Shown: positions 1-7,032 of the stretch, piece by piece
How the letters are laid out: each line of letters begins with the position of its first letter
Position numbering within the stretch: the stretch's first letter is position 1
Origin: Acetatifactor sp.
Lineage (GTDB): Bacteria > Bacillota > Clostridia > Lachnospirales > Lachnospiraceae
NCBI GenBank assembly: GCA_022511425.1
Contig: JAFLRO010000028.1
Span: forward strand, 1 to 32,578
Direction of reading: 5' to 3'
Length of the DNA: 32,578 nucleotides
Translations under genes and position numbers: made by a program
Notes under the pieces: generated by a model
What the model was told of the DNA's origin: nothing
Database searches by the model: none
Seen by the model: only the letters and a program-made list of their open reading frames with translations

Positions 1-14
1 AAAGGAGGAAAAAT

Positions 15-1505
15 ATGAAAAGAAAAATGTTAAGCAGATTGATGGCTGCTTCTCTGGCAGCTATCATGGTTGTAGGAATGGCAGGCTGTGGTGACGATAC
101 CACCGACCCCAGTGATTCTACTCCCAGCAACGACAACAGCAACGACAACAGCGGAAACAGCGGTGACAACAATGGCGACAACCCCGGCAACAATAACAAC
201 GAAGAGGTTGGTCAGTACACCGTTATCAAGGATCCTGCTACCGGCGAGGCTTATGACCTGGGTGGTGTGGAGATCATTATCCGCGACTGGTTTTCCGGTG
301 ATCCTCAGGAGCCCAGCAACTCTTATGAGGAGGCTGTACAGGATTGGCGCGACTGGATCCAGGAGACCTATAATTTCACCATCAAGCAGCAGGCTATCTC
401 CGACTGGGGTTCCGCTCCTAAGGACTTCTCAGACTATGTGAGCACCGGCGGTGACGACAACTGGTATGCATTCACCCTGAGAGATGATGTGACTACTACT
501 TCTGCCATGGGTAATGGTCTGATGTGGGATCTGACCCAGCTGGATTGCCTGGATCTGTCAGAGGAGAAGTTCACCAAGAACAAGACCCTTGACCTGTATA
601 CACATAACGGCGCAGTTTACGCTATGTATGCAGGCGATCCCGAGCCCAGAACAGGTATCTACTTCAACAAGAGAATCCTGACAGAGAGAAATATTAACTA
701 TCAGGATATCTATGAAATGGAAAAGAACGGCACATGGACCTGGAGTGCATGGACTGACCTGATGGATAAGGTACAGGCTGTGGACGACAACGGCGACAAT
801 GTTCCCGATGTATGGGGATTCAACGTGAACAACGGTATGTTGCTTAAGTGCGCAATTTTCTCCAACGGCGGCGAGATAATCGGTAAGGATGCAAGCGGAA
901 AATATGTCTATAAGGCAGAGGATCCGGAGGCTGTGGAGGCTCTTAACTGGGCAGCCGGCGTATTCAACGACTATATGGAGTTGGAGCCCGAAGGAGCTCA
1001 GTGGGATTATTATCAGCAGTCATTCACGAACGGTCAGGTTGCATTCCTGGTTGAGGATGCTTATATGATCACCGGTCTGCTGAAGGACATGACTGATGAC
1101 TGGGGATTCGTAGTATTCCCTAAGCCCGACGGCAAGGACATTGACTACACCAACCTCTATGCTAACAACCTTGTATGTATCCCTTCCTGCTACGATAAGG
1201 ACAAGGCATGGAAGATTGCTTTCGCATGGAATCTGTACACCAATGATATTCCCGGATATGAGGACTATGAGGGATGGAAGCCGGGTTATAAGAAGACCGC
1301 AAGAGATGATGAGACCGTTGATCTTACTCTGGCAATGATGGTCAAGAACGGTATGGTCAGTTACCATGGCGTTATTCCTGATCTGAATCCCGATCCTGAT
1401 TTCTTCTGGAGAGCTGGTAAGAACATGGATGTCTCCAACATACTTGAGGGTATCCGCGAGAGCTGGAAGACCTTGATTGATGAAGCTAACTCAAGAAACT
1501 ACTAA
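15..1505 (+). CDS. Extracellular sugar-type ABC solute-binding lipoprotein
   Basis: This is a family 1 extracellular solute-binding protein of about the usual length (496 aa). It should capture a sugar or oligosaccharide at the outer membrane face of the cell and pass it to ABC permeases, which are not in this window and may lie just upstream. The N-terminus has Lys/Arg residues, a hydrophobic core and a lipobox ending MAGC (Cys25). Residues 26-65 form a low-complexity Asp/Asn/Ser/Gly linker that would hold the domain off the membrane. A Ca-loop-like Asp/Asn-rich stretch followed by a Trp-Gly motif lies near residue 256. A very strong ribosome-binding site (AAAGGAGG, bases 1-8) sits 6 bases before the ATG, fitting high expression. 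The ligand is inferred from the neighbouring xylan enzymes; sequence alone does not show it. Confidence 0.88.
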   Translation: MKRKMLSRLMAASLAAIMVVGMAGCGDDTTDPSDSTPSNDNSNDNSGNSGDNNGDNPGNNNNEEVGQYTVIKDPATGEAYDLGGVEIIIRDWFSGDPQEPSNSYEEAVQDWRDWIQETYNFTIKQQAISDWGSAPKDFSDYVSTGGDDNWYAFTLRDDVTTTSAMGNGLMWDLTQLDCLDLSEEKFTKNKTLDLYTHNGAVYAMYAGDPEPRTGIYFNKRILTERNINYQDIYEMEKNGTWTWSAWTDLMDKVQAVDDNGDNVPDVWGFNVNNGMLLKCAIFSNGGEIIGKDASGKYVYKAEDPEAVEALNWAAGVFNDYMELEPEGAQWDYYQQSFTNGQVAFLVEDAYMITGLLKDMTDDWGFVVFPKPDGKDIDYTNLYANNLVCIPSCYDKDKAWKIAFAWNLYTNDIPGYEDYEGWKPGYKKTARDDETVDLTLAMMVKNGMVSYHGVIPDLNPDPDFFWRAGKNMDVSNILEGIRESWKTLIDEANSRNY

Positions 1506-1534
1506 TATCTGAACTAAATGTATAACAACTGTGG

Positions 1535-1565
1535 AGGGGTGGTGTATTCCGGGCACCACCCCTTT
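1535..1565 (+). terminator. Hairpin after the binding-protein gene
   Basis: Arms GGGGTGGTG (1536-1544) and CACCACCCC (1554-1562) pair perfectly around a 9-base loop, and an A-T pair extends the stem. Only three T follow, so this may be a weak terminator or a 3'-end stabilising hairpin that sets high expression of the binding protein against lower expression downstream. Confidence 0.6.
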
Positions 1566-1573
1566 ACTGATAT

Positions 1574-1650
1574 ATCTTCGGCGTTTTCCGAAACGTCCGA
1601 AGGGTCCGGAGGTTTAATCGGGTTCAGGGGTTTCGGAAAGGATCGAAGAT
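1574..1650 (+). ncRNA. Structured leader RNA upstream of the U32-like pair
   Basis: Three nested pairings are visible. ATCTTCG (1574-1580) pairs with CGAAGAT (1644-1650). TTTCCGAAAC (1585-1594) pairs with GTTTCGGAAA (1630-1639), 10 bp without mismatch. TCCG (1596-1599) pairs with CGGA (1607-1610). About 70 bases separate it from the start at 1722. No known riboswitch class was recognised. It could be a cis-regulatory leader, a processing site or a second transcription barrier. Confidence 0.45.
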
Positions 1651-1721
1651 TTAAGCCGCGTCCAGCGGAAAATATAAACAAAGATTGGACAGAATAAAAG
1701 CGGAAGCTTTGGAAAGGTAGT

Positions 1722-2681
1722 ATGAACGGTATGGAAGTCAGATTTCATCTGCCGGGTCTCAGGCAGAATTATCCTTTGAACATGTTGGTCGTAAGTCTCC
1801 TGGAGCAGAAGCCGGAGCGCTTCAGGGAGGGAGTCAAGATTGCTTCTTTTTTTGGAGAGTTTCCCACATCCCTGTGGAACGGCGGACGGCCCTCCAACTA
1901 TGACCAGTGTGACGCCTCCTTTATCGAAAATGTGATAAAGAATATCAACGCAAAAGGGATACCTGTACGGTACACTTATACGAACATGCTGCTCAACGAG
2001 GAGGATCTGAAGGATCCCTATTGCAATTTCTGCATGAAGGCGGCGGACAACGGCATGAATGAGGTCATGATCTTTTCGCCGATCCTGGAAAAATACATCC
2101 GGGAGAATTATCCCAGCTATAAGCTAAACAGCTCCACCTGTAAGGAAATCAGGGATGTGGACCTTGTCAATGAGGAACTGAAAAAGGATTATTATCTTGT
2201 GGTGCTGGACTATAACTTCAACAACCAATTCGAGGAACTGGAAAAGATTGAGGACAAGGCAAGGTGCGAGATCCTTGTAAATACATTGTGCAAACCCAAT
2301 TGCCCCAGACGGGGAAAGCATTATGAGAATATTGCCAAGAACCAGCGTATCATTCTCAAGAACCGAAAGATGCCGCCGGATAAGCAGATCCCTCTGGAAC
2401 ACTGGCATTGCGAGTACGGTGAGTACAACTGCATCCATACGATCCAGGAGTACAGCACCTATATCTCCCCGGAGTATATCTGGGAGAAGTATGTGCCCAT
2501 GGGCTTTAACAATTTTAAGATTGAAGGAAGAACAGCAAATATCTTTTCTCTGGTGGAGACCTACTGCCATTACCTGATCCGGCCGGAGTATCAGGGAGAG
2601 ATCAGGATATTGCTGCTTAACAATCTGGCTGCAAACAAGGTGATAACAGTGAACCATATGAGACCTGCCAAGTGGCCTTGA
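1722..2681 (+). CDS. Peptidase U32-like probable Fe-S protein, first of a tandem pair
   Basis: The function is unknown. The 319-aa protein resembles the U32 family core: an EILVN-type strand, then a Cys pair, and the sequence GFNNFKIEGR (261-270), which matches the U32 hallmark G(I/F)xxFKIEGR. Four cysteines, C190, C194 (CxxxC), C230 and C237, could ligate a 4Fe-4S cluster, as in the U32 members UbiU and UbiV. An SST motif at 137-139 matches the usual place of the U32 STQ motif. No signal peptide is seen, so it is probably cytoplasmic. The next gene is a paralogue 27 bases downstream. U32 relatives include RNA hydroxylation factors (RlhA, TrhP) and O2-independent ubiquinone hydroxylation proteins, so peptidase activity should not be assumed. 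The start could also be the ATG at 1731. Confidence 0.6.
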   Translation: MNGMEVRFHLPGLRQNYPLNMLVVSLLEQKPERFREGVKIASFFGEFPTSLWNGGRPSNYDQCDASFIENVIKNINAKGIPVRYTYTNMLLNEEDLKDPYCNFCMKAADNGMNEVMIFSPILEKYIRENYPSYKLNSSTCKEIRDVDLVNEELKKDYYLVVLDYNFNNQFEELEKIEDKARCEILVNTLCKPNCPRRGKHYENIAKNQRIILKNRKMPPDKQIPLEHWHCEYGEYNCIHTIQEYSTYISPEYIWEKYVPMGFNNFKIEGRTANIFSLVETYCHYLIRPEYQGEIRILLLNNLAANKVITVNHMRPAKWP

Positions 2682-2708
2682 GGATAAAAATGATAAAGGA
2701 GACATGCT

Positions 2709-3623
2709 ATGGCGGCAAGGGAAGTATACTGGCATCTGCCGGGATTCTGTTATTTTAAATTGTTGAATCAGGTGATCATCAATCTCATGAAAGAGAATCC
2801 TGATAAGTTCCGGGAGGGATATCGCATCGGTTCTGTTTACGGCACTTTCCCGGGGGCTATCTGGAACGGCGGACGTGTGGTGTTTGGCATCGCCGGAAAG
2901 AGGGATATTGAGACCACGCTGAAGACCTATAACAGCAAGGGGGTTCCCGTGCGGTTCACCTGGACCAACTCGCTTCTTCAGGAGAAGCATGTCCATGATA
3001 CCTACTGCAATCTGATCATGCGTTTTGCGGACAACGGGTTGAACCAGGTGTTGGTGAACACCCCCGTTCTGGAGGAGTATATCAGGAGGGAATATCCGAA
3101 TTATAAGCTGATTTCTTCTACGACCAAGAGGATTACTGAAACAGGTGGGGTATTGGGGGAGCTTGAGAAGGATTATTTCCTTGTGGTGCTGGACTATGAC
3201 CTGAATCACGACGAGGCGGTACTGAAGGCTGTGGAGCCTTATGCGGACAGGATTGAGATTCTTGTGAATGAGACCTGCTTTCCCGGGTGCCAGAAGCGGT
3301 CGGAGCATTATGCCCAGCAATCCAGACTGCAGCTGGAATTCGACGTGAATACGCCCTATCCCTGCCCGAACAAGAGCAGTCTGAGGAGCTTTGCGGAGTG
3401 TATGAAACGTCCTGCCTTTATCTCTAACGAGGAGATCGGAAATTATATAGACAGGGGATTTGTGAATTTTAAGATCGCAGGCAGGGGCATGCCGGAGGAT
3501 TATGTGAAGGAGTCCTGCCTGTACTTTCTTGTGAGGGATGAACACAGGGACTTTATCCGCGGAAGGGTGGACAGTCTGCTTAAGCAGCTTCGCAGCGCGC
3601 AGCAGGCGGGAGCAAGACGCTGA
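2709..3623 (+). CDS. Peptidase U32-like probable Fe-S protein, second of a tandem pair
   Basis: This 304-aa paralogue of the preceding gene aligns with it nearly throughout: W/F-HLPG near residue 8, a FPxxxWNGGR block (47-56), TN near 86, YKLxSST near 132, KDY-LVVLDY (154-163) and the Cys region. Cysteines C190, C194, C219 and C231 keep the same CxxxC...C...C order as in its partner. KIAGR (255-259) replaces KIEGR, so the U32 hallmark Glu is Ala here. A good ribosome-binding site AAAGGAG (2695-2701) precedes the ATG. Paralogues that work as a heterodimer are known in this superfamily (UbiU-UbiV), which makes a complex of the two products plausible. The substrate is unknown. Confidence 0.6.
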   Translation: MAAREVYWHLPGFCYFKLLNQVIINLMKENPDKFREGYRIGSVYGTFPGAIWNGGRVVFGIAGKRDIETTLKTYNSKGVPVRFTWTNSLLQEKHVHDTYCNLIMRFADNGLNQVLVNTPVLEEYIRREYPNYKLISSTTKRITETGGVLGELEKDYFLVVLDYDLNHDEAVLKAVEPYADRIEILVNETCFPGCQKRSEHYAQQSRLQLEFDVNTPYPCPNKSSLRSFAECMKRPAFISNEEIGNYIDRGFVNFKIAGRGMPEDYVKESCLYFLVRDEHRDFIRGRVDSLLKQLRSAQQAGARR

Positions 3624-3679
3624 CGGATAGTTAATATGTTCGGTCTGGCGCTGTATTCGGAAAGAAAGGGGCGGCTATC

Positions 3680-4798
3680 ATGCGAAATAACGGGCTGAAA
3701 AACGGAAGGAAAAAAGGACTGAAAAGAATATGTGTCTGTACAGCCGCAGTCCTTCTTTTGTGCAGCTGCGGTCAGAAAGAGGAAGAGGATAATATCCTTA
3801 CCATAGAGCGGGATGGAACGGATCTAACCTACGAGTACGGTATGGCAGAGATCGGAGACATGGTAAAGACCGAGAAGATCAGATGTACCTATCGTCAGAT
3901 GAACGAGGAGGAGGTTTCTTTTTCACTGACCGGCAGGCTGGTGGACAGGGTCTATGTTCAGGAAGGTGACAGCGTAAAAAAGGGGGATCTTCTGGCCGAA
4001 CTTTCCAGTAAGGAATTGGAGCGAGCCATCGAGGATCTGGAATATGATATCGCCAGATATGAACTGCTGTTGAGCTACACGGACATTAACGAGGAATATG
4101 ACATTTCAGGTTACTGGGTAAACTATCTGTATTACTCTGGCATGAGCCAGTATGATAAGGAGTATCTGGAAAGCCGGATAGAAAGTACACAGCAGGCTTA
4201 CCGGTATTTGCGGGAGGATTACAGCGACATTATAGAGGCGGATAAAAAAGAGCTGGAAAAACTGAAGCAGGAGCTGTGCTCCAGCCGTATCTATGCGGGA
4301 ATCGACGGCGTGATCTTTAAAATGAAATCAGGTCTGGAGGGATCCACCTCCGAAGCCGGCGAGGTAGTGATAAATATATACGACACTTCCCTGTGCCTGT
4401 TCGAGGCATCTACGCCGGAAGCTGCTGGCTATTTCACGGAGGGGGAGACCGTGTCCATGACGATTTATTTCGCCTCGAATGCCGGTCAGTATGAGCTTAT
4501 GCCATGGCACATGGATGAGTGGGGCGAGAAACAGTGGTTCAGTATATACAGCAGCCCGGAGGAAGCCAATCTGGAGGTGGGCACTACGGGGAGTATAGAG
4601 GTCGTGTCAGCCCGTCGGCAGGATGTGTTAAAGGTTCCGAAGGAAGCCGTGCATCCTGCGGGAGACGCAAATTATGTGTATGTAATGAATTCCGACAATA
4701 TCCGGGAAGTAAAATGGATAGAGACGGGATTGTATGGAGATGACGCGGTTGAGATTCTAGACGGTCTCACAGAAGGGGAAAGGGTTATCCTGAAATGA
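3680..4798 (+). CDS. Membrane-fusion/adaptor lipoprotein of an ABC exporter (HlyD/MacA-like)
   Basis: This 372-aa adaptor subunit probably couples an FtsX-type permease to its substrate outside the membrane. The signal peptide has an Arg/Lys-rich start and lipobox LCSC (Cys30). The first half of a biotinyl-lipoyl-like domain is seen at about 88-115 (VQEGDSVKKGDLLAEL), then a helical hairpin of predicted coiled coil (about 114-205), then the second half (about 209-236). A C-terminal barrel ends with the family pattern VPKEAV...YVYV...TGL...GLTEGERVIL. The stop codon overlaps the start of the next gene (ATGA, 4795-4798), so the two are translationally coupled. A ribosome-binding site AAAGGGG lies 8 bases before the ATG. 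Confidence 0.8.
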   Translation: MRNNGLKNGRKKGLKRICVCTAAVLLLCSCGQKEEEDNILTIERDGTDLTYEYGMAEIGDMVKTEKIRCTYRQMNEEEVSFSLTGRLVDRVYVQEGDSVKKGDLLAELSSKELERAIEDLEYDIARYELLLSYTDINEEYDISGYWVNYLYYSGMSQYDKEYLESRIESTQQAYRYLREDYSDIIEADKKELEKLKQELCSSRIYAGIDGVIFKMKSGLEGSTSEAGEVVINIYDTSLCLFEASTPEAAGYFTEGETVSMTIYFASNAGQYELMPWHMDEWGEKQWFSIYSSPEEANLEVGTTGSIEVVSARRQDVLKVPKEAVHPAGDANYVYVMNSDNIREVKWIETGLYGDDAVEILDGLTEGERVILK

Positions 4799-7032
4799 CA
4801 GAAAGGAAGTCAAAACGGCTGTTGAACAGAATAAAAAGAGTGGGATGTATAGCGCTGGCAGTGCTGATGGTTCTGGAGACGGGCTGCGGACGTCAGGAGT
4901 CGCCTGTTATGCGCCCTGAGGACGTGGAGCTTTTGGATCCTGCGGGAGTTCCCCAGAGTTTTGAGACAGTCGTCAGGAGGGATCTGTATGATACATCGGT
5001 ATATTCCGCACTGGTGTGCCCTTATGTGGAGGAATATCGGCTGGATAGCAGTATTTCTTTCGACGCTTACGATGCTTTTCCGGGCAGGCAGGTGAAAAAG
5101 GGCGACGAGCTGCTCCACGGCAAGACGGAAAATATAGATAAGCAGATTGAGAATTTGGAGAAGAGCATCGCCGAAAAGGAGGAGAGCTACCAGGAATTTC
5201 TCAAAGAGAATAAGGAGGCCATGGAAAAGCCCCTGGAAAATCAGAAAATCTATGGCACCGCCGTGAGCAATATGGAAAAGGATAAGCCTGAGGAGTTCCT
5301 GGTCGAGAAGGATACGGAGACAGGAGAGGATATTCAAATAGAGAATCCCGCGTATGCAGAGTGGAACCGTCTGTACAGGCAGTATGACGGCATGTACAGG
5401 AGTGCGATTCAGACTATAATGGAGTTGGAGGAAGCTCTGAAGGAGAGAACGGAGCTCTATGAGCTGGATCACACCTACGATCTGCTGCAGCTGAAACGTC
5501 TGAAGGAAGACAGGAGTAATTATAGATTATCCTCGGATATGCCCGGCAGTGTGGTCGCCATGCAGCTCTTTACGGAGGGTGAATATGTCGGCGGCGACCA
5601 GTCCCTGGTGGCTGTGGGAGATATGTCCAGAAAGCTGATCCGCAGTGAGTTTGTGGCCAAGACCTATGTCAACAAAGCGCAGGAGATCTATGCCGTTGTG
5701 AACGGAAAGCGCTATGAGGTGGAGTACGAACCCATGGAGACGGAAGAGTATGACAGACTGAAGCTGCAGAATGGCTATGTGTATTCTACCTTTTATCTGA
5801 AGGATGATGCGGATGAAGTCAAGATAGGCGATTACGCCGTGATCGTATTGAAGAAGCAGTCGGTGGAAAATGCGCTCACAGTGCCAAATGGCGCATTGAA
5901 CAGGGAAGGATTGCTGAGTTATGTCTATGTTCTGAAGGACGGAGAGCGCGTTTATACTGCGGTCAGCACCGGCATGACGGATGGCGTATATACAGAGATC
6001 CGCTCAGGTCTTGCGGAAGGCGATAAGGTCCTGACCAAACAGGCAGTTACAGGCGGCGCTGAAACCATGAAGGTGGAGTACGGCGAGCTGTACAATACTT
6101 TTACTGCCTTGGGTTATCTTTACTACCCCTCATCCCAGTGGGTGACTAACCCTGTGAAGTACGGCACCTGTTATTATGTGGAGAGCCTTGTGTCCCTGTA
6201 TCAACAGGTGAAGAAAGGGGATGTGCTGGGAAGGGTCCGCGTTACACCTGATACGGGTACGATAGAGCGGTATGAGAGAAAGCTGCAGAGGGAGAGGGAG
6301 CGCCTGGACGATCTGAAGAAAGCGGGGGAGAAAGAGAATGAGAAAGAAATCGCCCGGCGGGAGGAGACCATTCAGGATCTGGAAAAGCTGCTGGCGGACA
6401 TGAGGAAGGACGCGGCAGTGACCGAGATCAGGGCGCCGCGTGACGGTATCATCATCCGGATGGCGAGCGCCGAATGGCCCGGGCTGGAGGAAGGTTCCAT
6501 GCTGTATTCCGGACAGGAACTGTATCTGCTTGCCGACGAACAATTGAGCTATCTCTTTGTAGAGGATCCAAACAATGTGCTTACCTATGGAAATCAGGCG
6601 GAGATAAGTTTTTTGAATTATCTGACTTATAGGGGCGATCAGCTGCAGATAACTGATAGAGACAAGGAGAATTCGGTGGCTGGCGAGATAGTGAATCTGA
6701 ATAAGATGTCACTAAGCAAAGAGCTTGTCTCCGGTTTTTCACTGCTCAAGGTGGCGGCGGAGGATATGAGCAAGCTGATGGGATCCACGGAAACCGAGGA
6801 CGGCCGATGGCTTCTCACCAGATACGGAGTGACCGTGCGCTACAGGGAGATGAAAAATGTACTCCTGGTGCCAAAGCGGGCTGTTAAGACCATTTCCGGC
6901 AGTACGTATGTGAAGGTGAAGCTGGAGAACGGAGAAATACAATACAGGAGTTTTGTTGCAGGCGGTTCTGACAGCACATATTATTGGGTGGTCGAGGGAC
7001 TGACGGAAGGAATGGAAATATGCTTAGAATAA
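4795..7032 (+). CDS. Double-length adaptor lipoprotein: two membrane-fusion modules in one chain
   Basis: At 745 aa this is about twice the usual adaptor length. Module 1 covers about 55-415: coiled coil around 105-235, second lipoyl half (GSVVAMQLFTEGEYVGG), and the closing pattern LTVPNGAL...YVYVL...GLAEGDKVL. Module 2 covers about 425-745: a lipoyl half ending QQVKKGDVLGRVRV, charged coiled coil around 485-540, second half IRAPRDGII, and closing pattern LLVPKRAV...GLTEGMEICLE. The signal peptide ends LETGC; Glu at -3 is a poor lipobox residue, so lipidation is less certain than in the preceding gene. Its 3' end overlaps the permease start by 13 bases. It probably works with the adjacent permease and ATPases. 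A single-module artefact is excluded because the frame is continuous. Confidence 0.75.
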   Translation: MTERKSKRLLNRIKRVGCIALAVLMVLETGCGRQESPVMRPEDVELLDPAGVPQSFETVVRRDLYDTSVYSALVCPYVEEYRLDSSISFDAYDAFPGRQVKKGDELLHGKTENIDKQIENLEKSIAEKEESYQEFLKENKEAMEKPLENQKIYGTAVSNMEKDKPEEFLVEKDTETGEDIQIENPAYAEWNRLYRQYDGMYRSAIQTIMELEEALKERTELYELDHTYDLLQLKRLKEDRSNYRLSSDMPGSVVAMQLFTEGEYVGGDQSLVAVGDMSRKLIRSEFVAKTYVNKAQEIYAVVNGKRYEVEYEPMETEEYDRLKLQNGYVYSTFYLKDDADEVKIGDYAVIVLKKQSVENALTVPNGALNREGLLSYVYVLKDGERVYTAVSTGMTDGVYTEIRSGLAEGDKVLTKQAVTGGAETMKVEYGELYNTFTALGYLYYPSSQWVTNPVKYGTCYYVESLVSLYQQVKKGDVLGRVRVTPDTGTIERYERKLQRERERLDDLKKAGEKENEKEIARREETIQDLEKLLADMRKDAAVTEIRAPRDGIIIRMASAEWPGLEEGSMLYSGQELYLLADEQLSYLFVEDPNNVLTYGNQAEISFLNYLTYRGDQLQITDRDKENSVAGEIVNLNKMSLSKELVSGFSLLKVAAEDMSKLMGSTETEDGRWLLTRYGVTVRYREMKNVLLVPKRAVKTISGSTYVKVKLENGEIQYRSFVAGGSDSTYYWVVEGLTEGMEICLE

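Noticed and set aside
2124..3545. A 473-codon open frame on the minus strand, antisense to both U32-like genes
   Set aside because: The paralogous plus-strand proteins have consistent domains and ribosome-binding sites. The antisense translation has no recognisable domain and lies entirely over the two real genes.
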